Source: Phormidium sp. OSCR | GTDB taxonomy: Bacteria > Cyanobacteriota > Cyanobacteriia > Cyanobacteriales > Geitlerinemataceae | Reading direction: 5' to 3' | Assembly (NCBI GenBank): GCA_001314905.1 | Contig: LJZT01000014.1 | Span: 1 to 58,944, forward strand | DNA: 58,944 bases | Shown: positions 17,275 through 26,284 of the stretch, piece after piece | How positions within the stretch are numbered: position 1 is the stretch's first letter | How the letters are laid out: each line of letters begins with the position of its first letter | Notes under the pieces: generated by a model | Databases searched by the model: none | Told to the model about the DNA's origin: nothing | The model's input: the letters and a program-made list of their open reading frames with translations, nothing else | Position numbers and translations under genes: made by a program

Positions 17275-19092
17275 ATGCGCACCCGTCACCTCTTAGACTT
17301 TGAATCCGAACGTGTCATTCACCTCGGACGGGCGATCCAAATTGTCTGGAATAGCGGTCCCTGGTGGACTGTCGCCCGCAGCAGTATCACCATCACCAAA
17401 AGCTGCATTCCCATCACGCGGCTTTACATCATGAAGCTGCTCCTCGACAACATCACCACGGGCTTTGATGCCGGCAACCCCGAAGATGCCTTTCGTCGCA
17501 TCGCTCCCCTGGTGATTGCGATGGGTTTGGTGAACCTAGCCGCCGCTTTCCTTACCTCCGTTGGCCGCCTCGTCAATCAATATCAGCAACAAGTCGTCTC
17601 CGATCGCCTCTACGAGATTATCCACGATAAAGCCATCACCGTCGATCTCGAACATTACGAAAATCCCAGCTACTACGACATCCTCGAACGCGCCCGTAAT
17701 GAAGCCAACAACGTCCCCATGCGGCTGCTCAATCGCCTAGAGCAAATTGGTAGTAACCTCGTACAACTGGCCACCATGGGCGGGACTCTCCTCAGCTTCA
17801 ACTGGCTCATTGGTGGCGTTTTGATTATTCCCGTCATTCCTCGAATTCTGGTTCGCTTAGCCTTCGTCCGCGAGATTCACGCCTGGTTGCAACGACGGAC
17901 GGCCACCCAACGGGAAGCCTCCTATTACAACAGCTTAATTGTTAGTGATAATTACGCGAAAGAAATTCGCCTCTTTCAACTCGGTGAACTCTTCTCCCGC
18001 CGCTTTCGGAAATTGCGTTGGCGACTGCGGGAAGAACGGCTGCAAATCGCCCTGCGTCGCGCCTCGGCGGACTTTTTTACGACCCTTATTTCTGTCGTCG
18101 CAACCTGGGGGATTTATGCTTATATTGCCTATCAAACGGTTCAGGGCAATATCACTGTTGGTGACTTGGTCTTGTATAACCAAGCCTTCCGTAAAGCCTA
18201 TGATGCCCTTTGGCAAGTCCTTCAAGGGGTTGCAGGTCTTTACGAAGATAATCGTTATCTGGCTTATTTATTTGAATTTCTCAACATTAAACCGAGAATT
18301 GTCGATCCAGCGTCCCCACAGCCGATTCCGTCTCCTATGAAAGAGGGGATTTCGTTTAACAATGTTGACTTCAATTACCCGAATAGTCAACGGGAAGCCA
18401 TTAAAAATGCGTCATTTCATATCAAACCTGGAGAAGTGATTGCTCTCGTTGGAGAAAATGGCTCGGGCAAAACAACCTTAATTAAACTTCTTTGCCGTCT
18501 GTATGACCCCACAGAAGGTCAAATCCTCATGGATGGTATTGATTTACGAGAGTTGAAAGTTCGGGACCTGCGCCAGCAAATTAGCGTTATCTTCCAAGAC
18601 TATGCTAAATATCACCTAACCGCTCGTGAAAATATCTGGCTGGGAAATCTTGAATGTCCCTCCGACGATGAACGCATTATTAAAGCGGCAAAACGATCGG
18701 GGGCAGATGAAGTTATTGAAACGCTGCCTTTAGGCTATGATAATTTGCTAGGAAAACGCTTTGCAACGGGAGAAGAACTCAGTATTGGTCAATGGCAAAA
18801 GCTATCTATTGCGCGGGCGTTTCTCCGCGACTCTCAGGTGATTGTTCTCGATGAACCCACGTCAGCTCTCGATCCTAAAGCAGAGTATGAGGTGTTTAAA
18901 AAGTTTCGGGAATTGTTGGAAGGACAATCGGCGGTTTTGATTACTCATCGCCTATCGACGGTTAAAATGGCGGACAGGATTTATGTTTTAGATAAGGGGT
19001 GTATTGTTGAATCGGGGTCTCATGATGAGTTGATTGATAAGCAGGGTCTTTATGCGACGTTGTTTGAAACCCAAGCTCGTAACTATCGGTAG
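17275..19092 (+). CDS. ABC exporter half-transporter (MsbA/ABCB type)
   Basis: Residues 1-330 form a six-helix membrane domain (ITRLYIMKLLLDNITTGFD..., FNWLIGGVLIIPVIPRILV, TTLISVVATWGIYAYIAY). Residues 340-605 are the nucleotide-binding domain with Walker A GENGSGKTT (about 392), signature LSIGQWQ (about 501; canonical LSGGQ changed to LSIGQ), Walker B VIVLDEP (about 522) and H-loop THRLST. It should work as a homodimer in the inner membrane. Its place between sulfotransferase genes suggests export of a lipid-linked or oligosaccharide product of this cluster. Peptide or lipid substrates cannot be excluded from sequence. Confidence 0.92.
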   Translation: MRTRHLLDFESERVIHLGRAIQIVWNSGPWWTVARSSITITKSCIPITRLYIMKLLLDNITTGFDAGNPEDAFRRIAPLVIAMGLVNLAAAFLTSVGRLVNQYQQQVVSDRLYEIIHDKAITVDLEHYENPSYYDILERARNEANNVPMRLLNRLEQIGSNLVQLATMGGTLLSFNWLIGGVLIIPVIPRILVRLAFVREIHAWLQRRTATQREASYYNSLIVSDNYAKEIRLFQLGELFSRRFRKLRWRLREERLQIALRRASADFFTTLISVVATWGIYAYIAYQTVQGNITVGDLVLYNQAFRKAYDALWQVLQGVAGLYEDNRYLAYLFEFLNIKPRIVDPASPQPIPSPMKEGISFNNVDFNYPNSQREAIKNASFHIKPGEVIALVGENGSGKTTLIKLLCRLYDPTEGQILMDGIDLRELKVRDLRQQISVIFQDYAKYHLTARENIWLGNLECPSDDERIIKAAKRSGADEVIETLPLGYDNLLGKRFATGEELSIGQWQKLSIARAFLRDSQVIVLDEPTSALDPKAEYEVFKKFRELLEGQSAVLITHRLSTVKMADRIYVLDKGCIVESGSHDELIDKQGLYATLFETQARNYR

Positions 19093-19222
19093 TTCTTTGA
19101 AGGGTTGGATTAGACCCAGATGAAACGTATCGTCGAGATGTGATACCTTCAGAGTTGATTGGATAACATCGTTCGCTAATATTATCTACTAACATCAGCC
19201 ACTAGGATTAGGAGTAAAACTG

Positions 19223-20443
19223 TTGAGAGAACTAATTAAAAAACTAAAAAATTGGCAGTCGTTCAAAACACTGTTTCAGACCCTGCGATCGCCACAATCA
19301 TCATCCTCAAATAGCCCCGCAAGTCCTGGAGACTCCCTAGAAGACTTATTAGAGTCTGCGGCGGCTCATCAGGCGTCCAACCAGCTAGAGGCGGCGGCCG
19401 AGATCTATCTAAACATTCTCAGGGATTATCCCAATAAAAGCTGGTGGTATAACCGACCACTCTGGGAGGTGTTGGAAAAGACAAATCGTTTGCAGACGGC
19501 GATCGCCATCCTAGACCAATCTAACGGACAGTCTGGCTCGGTTCAACCGGCGATCGCCCTCAACCTCGCTGAAGCACTCACCCGCCAGGGAGACAACCAA
19601 GCCGCCATCACTCACTACCAATCCGTGAGTTACGCCAAGTTCTCGAAATCCTATCCAAAACTCGTCGAAACCGCTTGGACAGAGACTCCGTTATCTCCCC
19701 AATTTATCATTATTGGTGCAGCAAAATCGGGAACAAGCGCCCTCTATAGTTATCTCGCCTCCCATCCTAAAGTTTTGCCGGCTGTTGTCAAGGAAATCAA
19801 CTTTTGGTCCCATCGCTTTCAACAGGGTTTGCCTTGGTATCAGTCTCATTTTCCCGCTATCTCCGAAGAGATTGCTAAACAACAAGGATTGATGACAGGA
19901 GAAGCCAGTCCCAGTTACTTCGCTCATCCTGACGCACCCCAACGAATTAAACAGGCCTATCCCAACATTCGCTTAATTGTCAGCCTACGCAACCCAGTGG
20001 ATCGAACCATCTCTCACTATTATGATCGAGTGCGTCGTCGTCAAGAGATGCGACCCTTAGATGTGGCAATTTATGAAAGTTTAGCGGGTAACTCTAGCCC
20101 ATCTACCTCAGTTGATTTTGTCCCTGATTATTTACGAGAAAGTTGCTATAGTGTCAATCTTAAGTCTTGGTATTCCCACTTTGAAGCTGAGCAAATCTAT
20201 GTCATTAAAAGTGAGAATTTACTCAATCAACCTGCCGCCACCAGCCAGTCTGTTTTTGAGTATCTTGGTTTGCCCAATCATCAACTTCGTCACTATCGAA
20301 AATACAATGTCGGCAACTATAAAGCCTCGGAGTCTATGATAGACCATGACTCGGATGTTAAATTGAGAGCTGCTCTAAGAGACTATTTTAAGGAAGATAT
20401 CGAGCAACTTAAAGAGATAATCGGCTCAGAACTTACTTGGTAA
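19223..20443 (+). CDS. TPR-like/sulfotransferase fusion 3
   Basis: The frame opens with TTG at 19223, preceded by TAGGAG at a good distance, which decides this unusual start. It has 406 residues. The N-terminal 150 residues carry repeat-like text (LEAAAEIYLNILRDYPNKSW, ALNLAEALTRQGDNQAAITH). The sulfotransferase domain has PAPS loop GAAKSGTSALYSYL (about 164), VKEINFWSHRFQQGLPWY and RNPVDRTISHYYD (about 255). A stop followed by a second in-frame TAA ends it 30 bp before the next gene. It is a paralogue of genes 14381, 16041 and 20474. The acceptor sugar is not readable. Confidence 0.9.
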   Translation: MRELIKKLKNWQSFKTLFQTLRSPQSSSSNSPASPGDSLEDLLESAAAHQASNQLEAAAEIYLNILRDYPNKSWWYNRPLWEVLEKTNRLQTAIAILDQSNGQSGSVQPAIALNLAEALTRQGDNQAAITHYQSVSYAKFSKSYPKLVETAWTETPLSPQFIIIGAAKSGTSALYSYLASHPKVLPAVVKEINFWSHRFQQGLPWYQSHFPAISEEIAKQQGLMTGEASPSYFAHPDAPQRIKQAYPNIRLIVSLRNPVDRTISHYYDRVRRRQEMRPLDVAIYESLAGNSSPSTSVDFVPDYLRESCYSVNLKSWYSHFEAEQIYVIKSENLLNQPAATSQSVFEYLGLPNHQLRHYRKYNVGNYKASESMIDHDSDVKLRAALRDYFKEDIEQLKEIIGSELTW

Positions 20444-20473
20444 TAAAAACGCAGCAAAAACGTCGCAAAAACT

Positions 20474-22123
20474 ATGTCGTTAGTCACGATATTATCCGAA
20501 GGGTTGATTAAGAAAATGGCAATACAAACCAAAACAAAGCTCACGGTACTCGGCTGTCATCTGAAAATGAAGTTGGGATATCAAGCGAAAGAAGCTGCTC
20601 GCTGGCTGTTACAGTTTTATCAACAGCAGAATGACCTAGAAGCTGTTTTAGACATCTATGAGGAGGCATCCACTCTTAATTCCGACAATGAAACGCTCTT
20701 ACTTGAATGCGCCGATTTTTTGTGCCAGCGACAACAAGATCGCCAAGCAATTTATCTATATCAAAAAATTATCGCCATCAATCCTTCTCTGTTTTTGGCT
20801 TATCGTAACTTAGGAAATCTTTTGGTGAAGCAGCTTCGTTGGCAAGAGGCAGAACAAGCCTATAAAAAAGGAATTAAACTTCTCAATACTCCCTCGGTTT
20901 TTATTTATCGAAAACTCGCAAAAACTTTAGCTCAGCAGCAGCGATGGTTAGACGCTCTATCGGCATATGAAAAAGCTTGGGATTGCCAAGATGAAATTTA
21001 TCAGGTATTACAGGATTGTAAATCTCAGATTGAGCAGGGGTGTGAGACTTGGGAGACTTATTTTCTCTTGTTTCAAACCTTAGCAGAAGCGAATCAATGG
21101 ACGGGTGCGATCGCCGCTTGGTGGCAAGCGATTACACTCGATCCTTATCAACCCTGGTGGTGGCAGGAACGTTGTCTAACACTCTCAAAGACCTACCATA
21201 AATTAAACGAATTAGAAACCCTATTTAAACAAAAATTCAAGAACAATCCGGGTGAATTAGATCTAGGGCTGAATCTAAGTGCTGTTCTTGAACAGCAAGG
21301 TCGTATGGAAGAAGTTTGTACCACCCATCAAGACATTGCAAATTATAAACTAAAACAACGTTACCCTAAGCTATCACCTCAAACCCCTCTAAAATCGCCC
21401 CAAGTCAATTTTACAATTATTGGGGCTCAAAAAAGTGGCACGTCTTCACTTTACTATTACTTAGAAGAACATCCAGATATCTCCGTTTCCATCAAAAAAG
21501 AACTTCATTTTTGGTCTCTCCATTATGAGAAAGGCCAAAACTGGTATCGATCGCACTTCTTACCCATTCCAGAGGGTAAATTTTGGCGAACGGGTGAAGC
21601 GAGTCCCACCTATCTCGACTCTCCCGAAACCCCGGAACGGATGTATCGAGAGTTCCCCGACATGAAACTAATTGTTTTACTGCGTAATCCTGTCTCTCGT
21701 GCCATTTCCCACTATCATCACTGGGTTCGACTCAAAAAAGAGTGTCGTCCTCTTGACATTGCCTTGACTGAACAACTTGCAGAAATTCCCGATTGGGACG
21801 ATGTTATTTCCCTTCGCAATCACTACATCGCTCGGGGCTGCTATGTCAAATTTCTAGAAAAATGGCTCCGCTTTTTTCCTCGTGAACAAATACTGGTTAT
21901 CTCTAGTGAACTCTTCCAAGACCATCCCTCAGACATTGTACAAACAGTCCATTCCTTTCTCGAAATTCCCCGCAAGCCTTTGGAAAACTTGGAGTATTAC
22001 AATGTAGGCGAGTATAACTTTGAAAATCCGAGCTTAAAATCGCAACTGCAAGACTTTTATGCTCCCTACAATCAAGACTTAGAGAAATTATTAGACCAAT
22101 CCTTTCCCTGGACAACACTATGA
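20474..22123 (+). CDS. TPR-sulfotransferase fusion 4
   Basis: A 549-residue protein. Residues 30-300 are TPR-type repeats (LLLECADFLCQRQQDRQAIY, AYRNLGNLLVKQLRWQEAEQ, ALSAYEKAWDCQ). The sulfotransferase domain starts near 310 with PAPS loop GAQKSGTSSLYYYL (about 316), then IKKELHFWSLHYEKGQNWY and RNPVSRAISHYHHW (about 403). A second in-frame ATG (MAIQTKTK, residue 17) is a possible start. The gene follows number 3 by 30 bp and precedes a GT2 gene by 28 bp, so they are in one operon. It is closest in text to fusion 1, suggesting two long and two short paralogues. Confidence 0.9.
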   Translation: MSLVTILSEGLIKKMAIQTKTKLTVLGCHLKMKLGYQAKEAARWLLQFYQQQNDLEAVLDIYEEASTLNSDNETLLLECADFLCQRQQDRQAIYLYQKIIAINPSLFLAYRNLGNLLVKQLRWQEAEQAYKKGIKLLNTPSVFIYRKLAKTLAQQQRWLDALSAYEKAWDCQDEIYQVLQDCKSQIEQGCETWETYFLLFQTLAEANQWTGAIAAWWQAITLDPYQPWWWQERCLTLSKTYHKLNELETLFKQKFKNNPGELDLGLNLSAVLEQQGRMEEVCTTHQDIANYKLKQRYPKLSPQTPLKSPQVNFTIIGAQKSGTSSLYYYLEEHPDISVSIKKELHFWSLHYEKGQNWYRSHFLPIPEGKFWRTGEASPTYLDSPETPERMYREFPDMKLIVLLRNPVSRAISHYHHWVRLKKECRPLDIALTEQLAEIPDWDDVISLRNHYIARGCYVKFLEKWLRFFPREQILVISSELFQDHPSDIVQTVHSFLEIPRKPLENLEYYNVGEYNFENPSLKSQLQDFYAPYNQDLEKLLDQSFPWTTL

Positions 22124-22151
22124 CAACACCATCATCATAATCGAGGACTCC

Positions 22152-23135
22152 ATGGTTCAAATTTCTGTCATTCTTCCCGTCTATAACGGCATGGAGACGA
22201 TCGCCGATACCATTAATTCAGTCTTAGGGCAAACCTTTAGAGACTTTGAACTAATTGTCATCGACGATGGCTCAACCGATGATACCCTATCCGTCGTTAA
22301 GGCGATCGCCGACGAGCGTATCCAAATCCATCAGTTTGCCAACGCTGGCCAGGGAGAAAGTCGCAATCGTGGTGTCGCCCTAGCTCAGGGAGACTATCTC
22401 TCTTTCATTGATGCCGATGACTTGTGGACTGCCGATAAACTCCAACACCAATGGCAGGCCTTACAAACCCATCCTCAAGCCGCCGTTGCCTACAGTTGGA
22501 CCGATCACATTGACGAAAACAACCAGTTTTTCAGAGCCGGCCCCCACCTCACCTTTTCCGGCGATGTCTATAAACTGCTCATCATCAGTGATTTTGTCGG
22601 CAGTGGGTCCAATGTTCTGATTCGCAAATCTGCCTTTGAAGCCGTAGGTGGATTTGCCCCGCGTCTCACCCCAGCCGAAGATTGGGATTTGTGGGTCCGA
22701 TTAGCGGCAAACTATGAGTTTGTGGTGGTTCCCCAAGTGCAAATTCTCTATCGAACCGTGACCTCGTCCTCGTCTTTTAATTTAGCCAAGATGGAAGCGT
22801 CGAGTTTACAGGTGATCGATCGCATTTTCGCCGCCGCTCCCCCCGAGTTACAACACCTATCTCGGATTTGTCGCGGTCATCGCTATAAGTATTTAACCTA
22901 TAAAGCCTTAGACTTAACCCCAGAACGACGGCGAGCTAGGGCAGCCTTTCGCTTTTTAGCCCTGGCCCTCTGGTATGACCCGAGTTTGTGGCGACGACGG
23001 GTGATTTGGAAGGTTCTGCTGCGAGCCACGGCGGGATGGCTACTCCCGCAAGCCTGGGCCAAGTCCCTACTGAGGCAAATCCCCAAACCCTTTGAAATTG
23101 AGGCGTTACTGTTTCATATCCGCTTTGACCCCTAG
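22152..23135 (+). CDS. GT2-family glycosyltransferase
   Basis: A 327-residue single-domain GT2. The N-terminal VQISVILPVYNGMETI, IVIDDGSTDDT and SFIDADDLWTADKL motifs give the nucleotide-sugar and DxD sites. The later PAEDWDLWVRLA block matches the acceptor region of the two intact units in the large GT2 gene at 11300, from which it may derive by duplication. No membrane helix is evident. It is the last gene of the cluster, ahead of a strong terminator. Confidence 0.9.
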   Translation: MVQISVILPVYNGMETIADTINSVLGQTFRDFELIVIDDGSTDDTLSVVKAIADERIQIHQFANAGQGESRNRGVALAQGDYLSFIDADDLWTADKLQHQWQALQTHPQAAVAYSWTDHIDENNQFFRAGPHLTFSGDVYKLLIISDFVGSGSNVLIRKSAFEAVGGFAPRLTPAEDWDLWVRLAANYEFVVVPQVQILYRTVTSSSSFNLAKMEASSLQVIDRIFAAAPPELQHLSRICRGHRYKYLTYKALDLTPERRRARAAFRFLALALWYDPSLWRRRVIWKVLLRATAGWLLPQAWAKSLLRQIPKPFEIEALLFHIRFDP

Positions 23136-23204
23136 GATGACTGGGGGACATGACCCAAAACGTCATAATAGCGTCATTTCTCCGTCACCTGCGATGGTTA
23201 TGCT

Positions 23205-23336
23205 AAGACTCAAGACGACGTGAAACGCTTGGGGAGACGCTTTTAACAGGTTTAGACGTGCTTCCCGGGTGTACTTGCTCGGCTCTATCCTAAAGGTTCC
23301 TACTGCTCCACCCGTCAGCGGGTGGGGCTTTTTTTT
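23205..23336 (+). ncRNA. Candidate small RNA or long 3' leader ending at the cluster terminator
   Basis: Between the last cluster gene and its terminator there is about 170 bp with no ORF. A -10-like TATGCT occurs at about 23199-23204, and the stretch ends in an intrinsic terminator, so an independent small transcript is possible. No -35 box is obvious and no known RNA family was recognised. It may equally be a plain 3' UTR. Confidence 0.25.
23306..23336 (+). terminator. Intrinsic terminator of the polysaccharide cluster
   Basis: CTCCACCCG (23306-23314) pairs with CGGGTGGGG (23319-23327) around TCAG and is followed by C and eight T residues. It stops plus-strand transcripts from the sulfotransferase cluster just before the convergent cytochrome gene. 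Confidence 0.85.
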
Positions 23337-23340
23337 GGCG

Positions 23341-23943
23341 TTATTCCCACTCGGGACTGAGGCGGCGGATGTCAAACTGATCGATTTGGGGATGACAGCT
23401 ACGACAACTATTGAAATCCAGGGAGCGAGGCAAGTCTACATTAGGATGCAGAGCGGCAAAGGGACGGGAGTATTGAAAGCGGAAGGGAACCGACTCGCTG
23501 TTGGCACTGTTGGGACGAGAGAAGGTTTGTAGATAGTCCCAGACGATGTGAATTTGGGGGCTGGGTAGGACCTCAATGCGTTGGCCATAGTGATTCTCGT
23601 CTAGGAGTAGATCCCGCCAGGTTTCCGTGGGGAAGACGGCCGGAGGAACACCAATATGACACGAAGCACAGGCTTCGAGATAGAGGTCTTGCCCGGTTTG
23701 ATACCGCTCAGGAATGGGATCGACGGTACCGATGTGAGGGGCGGAGGCCAGATTTGGGGATTGCGATCGCCCCACCCCGGCTAAACCCCAGCCTAGGCCC
23801 ACAGACCATAACAGCAACAGCAGGCAGTACAGTAGTATCGCGGGACGTCGCCGCCGTGTTGTCTTTGCAGAGGGGGATGTACGTGGCCTAAGCCCGGAGG
23901 GGTGACGAGAATCCGACATCGCAGTTGATACTTTGGGCTTCAA
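23341..23943 (-). CDS. Membrane-anchored dihaem c-type cytochrome
   Basis: A 200-residue protein with a positively charged N-terminus, one hydrophobic segment (about residues 35-57) and two CxxCH haem sites, CASCH (92-96) and CRSCH (180-184). The second lies close to the C-terminus, as in the small cyanobacterial DHC-like cytochromes. The haem region should face the thylakoid lumen or periplasm. Partners are not visible nearby. Start could also be the second Met (MSDSRHPS, residue 9). No specific electron-transfer role can be assigned. Confidence 0.75.
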   Translation of the reverse strand: MKPKVSTAMSDSRHPSGLRPRTSPSAKTTRRRRPAILLYCLLLLLWSVGLGWGLAGVGRSQSPNLASAPHIGTVDPIPERYQTGQDLYLEACASCHIGVPPAVFPTETWRDLLLDENHYGQRIEVLPSPQIHIVWDYLQTFSRPNSANSESVPFRFQYSRPFAALHPNVDLPRSLDFNSCRSCHPQIDQFDIRRLSPEWE

Positions 23944-24127
23944 AATTGACCCACAATTGTTGACAAGTGGTTCTGGTTAAGGGGAAAATAACTAAGGTTT
24001 TAGACCCCGATTGTATAGGAAATACCGTTCAATTGTCAACGCTCCAGATTGACTAAAAAACTGAGGTATGATGCAGTTTGTACCCCGGCGATCGCCTCAA
24101 TCGGGCCGATTTCACGAGCCTATTTGA

Positions 24128-25360
24128 ATGAATATTCTCATCTACGCTTATAACTATCATCCTGAACCCATTGGCATTGCCCCACTGATGACAGAACTGG
24201 CCGAAGGACTGGTGCAACGAGGCCATCACGTCCGCGTCGTCACCGGAATGCCCAATTACCCACAACGGCAAATCTATGAGGGCTATCGAGGCAAACTTTA
24301 TGTCACCGAGGAACGCAACGGCGTCAAAATCCAACGCTGTTTTGTCTGGGTTCGCCCCAAGCCGGGACTGGTCGATCGCATCCTCCTCGAAACCAGTTTT
24401 GTCGGCACCAGTTTTATCCAAGCCCTCAATGGTAAACGCCCTGATGTCATCTTACTGACGGTTCCGCCCTTACCTGCTTCCGTCCCCGCCACAGTGTTTA
24501 AGTGGATGCAACGGGCGCCGGTGGTGTTGAATTTACAAGATGTTCTCCCTGAAGCGGCGGTTGTGGCGGGGTTACTCACCAATAAAGCCCTAATTCGGGT
24601 CTTTGAATCTCTCGAACGATTTTCCTACCGTTACGCTAATCAAATTGCGGCAATTTCTGATGGATTTGTCGAGAATTTAATTAACAAAGGCGTGAATCCC
24701 GATAAAATCACCCTGATTCCTAATTGGGTTGATACCGACTTTATTCGTCCTTTGGATAAAGAGAATAATTCCTTTCGCCGAGAGCAAGGACTCGACGGAA
24801 AGTTTATCATTTTGTACTCCGGAAACATTGCCCTCACCCAAGGACTCGAAACCCTAATTCAAGCCGCCGCACAACTGTTAGATTTGCCCGATGTTGCCAT
24901 TGTTATCGTGGGCGAAGATCAGGCGTTAGGAGCATTGCGCGATCGCCGTGATGAAATTGGCGCGACGAATGTTAAACTCTTACCCTTTCAACCTCGCGAA
25001 CGCTTACCTGAGATGCTATCAGCCGCCAATGTGGGGATGGTGATGCAGAAAAAGACCGTCATTGCCATCAATATGCCCTCAAAAATCCAGGTGTTACTGG
25101 CCAGTGGCTTGCCAATTTTAGCCTCCGTTCCCGATGCTGGAACCGCCGCCAAAGCCGTTCAAACCAGTGGCGGCGGTTGGGTGGTTCCTCCTGAAGATCC
25201 CGAGGCGATCGCCCAAGCGATTCGTCAGCTTAAAGCCGCCCCAGATACCCTCGAACAACTGAGTCAACAGGGACGGCAATACGCCCTCGATAATTATTCG
25301 TTTTCCGAAGCCCTCGATCGCTATGAAACCCTCTTTCAAACCGTCATCCATGAATCTTAA
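24128..25360 (+). CDS. WcaI-like GT4 glycosyltransferase
   Basis: A 410-residue GT-B protein. The N-terminus MNILIYAYNYHPEPIGIAP, GMPNYPQ and LQDVLPEAAV are the text of the WcaI (colanic-acid type) glycosyltransferase family. The donor domain shows IILYSGNIALTQGLETL and a C-terminal MPSKIQVLLASGLPILAS loop in the place of the GT4 E-x7-E region. These enzymes transfer a sugar, often fucose in WcaI itself, to a lipid-linked intermediate at the cytosolic membrane face. It is a separate transcription unit downstream of the cytochrome, but its function fits the neighbouring polysaccharide cluster. The last codons and stop are tandemly repeated just after the gene. Confidence 0.88.
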   Translation: MNILIYAYNYHPEPIGIAPLMTELAEGLVQRGHHVRVVTGMPNYPQRQIYEGYRGKLYVTEERNGVKIQRCFVWVRPKPGLVDRILLETSFVGTSFIQALNGKRPDVILLTVPPLPASVPATVFKWMQRAPVVLNLQDVLPEAAVVAGLLTNKALIRVFESLERFSYRYANQIAAISDGFVENLINKGVNPDKITLIPNWVDTDFIRPLDKENNSFRREQGLDGKFIILYSGNIALTQGLETLIQAAAQLLDLPDVAIVIVGEDQALGALRDRRDEIGATNVKLLPFQPRERLPEMLSAANVGMVMQKKTVIAINMPSKIQVLLASGLPILASVPDAGTAAKAVQTSGGGWVVPPEDPEAIAQAIRQLKAAPDTLEQLSQQGRQYALDNYSFSEALDRYETLFQTVIHES

Positions 25361-25375
25361 AAATGAATCTTAAAA
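25350..25375. repeat. 13-bp tandem duplication including a stop codon
   Basis: ATGAATCTTAAAA occurs twice in a row. The first copy encodes the last residues (Glu-Ser) and the TAA of the glycosyltransferase; the second lies in the spacer. Confidence 0.75.
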
Positions 25376-25462
25376 CTGTGTAGGCGCGATCGCCCTGGCC
25401 CAATTTAATCCCCGTAAAAACACGGAGATTTGGGTCAATCATCAATCAATTAACTCCCGGAA

Positions 25463-26284
25463 CTAACGAATTTCAATTTCCGTCTCATACTCAAACCCTT
25501 GGAAATTGGAATTATACTCAAGAATATACTCACCACTACTCGGGAGTTCCCCCCTCCAAGTGCTACGTCCCTGCATCGAAGCTGCATCAGTAATTTCTCG
25601 ACCATTGGGAGCGCGCACAAACGGTAGAGGACTATCACCCATCGCCGTCAGCGTCATCGTCTGTTGCGCCCTCGCCTCCAGGCGATACTCATGGAACCCC
25701 GCCCCCACAATGCGATCGCTCAGACGAATCGCCGTCGCCCCAGCCGGGAACCCCAGTTGAGCCACCAATTCATTACAACTACTATCCGTCAAGCTTTTGG
25801 CAATCCAACCCTGTTCAGGATCAGAAATCCGCCACCAGCCTGAGTCTTCCCCGGCGATGGTTACCCAAGCCCGATCCTCGACTTGTCCCACCACATTATT
25901 ATCGCTCACTTCCGGCTGCGATCGCACATTCAAAGGCCCATTCGGATCATCCACCCGAGCCATAGTCGTCTCACAGCGTACAACCTCAACCTGAGCCGGT
26001 TGTACCCCAACAGGAGCCGGTGTGGGAGTCGGAGTTGGCGCAGGAGTCGGAGTCGGAGTTGGCGCAGGAGTCGGAGTCGGAGTTGGCGTGGGAGTTGGCG
26101 TGGGAGTTGGCGTCGGCGTCGGAGTTGGCGTCGAAGTAGCCGGAGTTTCCTGTGGTTGAGCCGTTGGCGTATCGGCCTGAGATTGATCCAAGTCCGGAGG
26201 AGTCGGCGACTCGGGCTGACAGCCCGCAAGCAAGCCCAGGAGGACAACCCCGAGCAACGATGGCAATTTAGGGAAAAAGTTCAT
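25463..26284 (-). CDS. Lipoprotein with Pro-Thr linker and SH3-like domain
   Basis: A signal peptide ends in the lipobox LLAGC (residues 18-22), so the mature protein is a lipoprotein. A low-complexity PT/PA linker follows (about residues 48-92; TPTPTP and PAPTPT units, DNA 26000-26140). After it comes an SH3b-like domain (about 105-175; [38 protein letters not shown]) of the kind that binds cell-wall peptides, and a final beta-rich segment. It may anchor to peptidoglycan or sense the envelope. The linker is coded by 6-bp units, so its length should vary between strains. It is a single-gene unit, convergent with the GT4 gene. Confidence 0.8.
   Translation of the reverse strand: MNFFPKLPSLLGVVLLGLLAGCQPESPTPPDLDQSQADTPTAQPQETPATSTPTPTPTPTPTPTPTPTPTPTPAPTPTPTPAPTPTPTPAPVGVQPAQVEVVRCETTMARVDDPNGPLNVRSQPEVSDNNVVGQVEDRAWVTIAGEDSGWWRISDPEQGWIAKSLTDSSCNELVAQLGFPAGATAIRLSDRIVGAGFHEYRLEARAQQTMTLTAMGDSPLPFVRAPNGREITDAASMQGRSTWRGELPSSGEYILEYNSNFQGFEYETEIEIR
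26000..26140. repeat. Hexanucleotide coding repeat (Pro-Thr linker)
   Basis: Imperfect 6-bp units such as GGAGTC, GGAGTT and GGCGTC, with 18-24 bp higher-order blocks, encode the PT/PA linker of the lipoprotein on the minus strand. On the plus strand the same bases read as an Arg-Ser-Trp-rich shadow that is not a gene. Confidence 0.8.
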
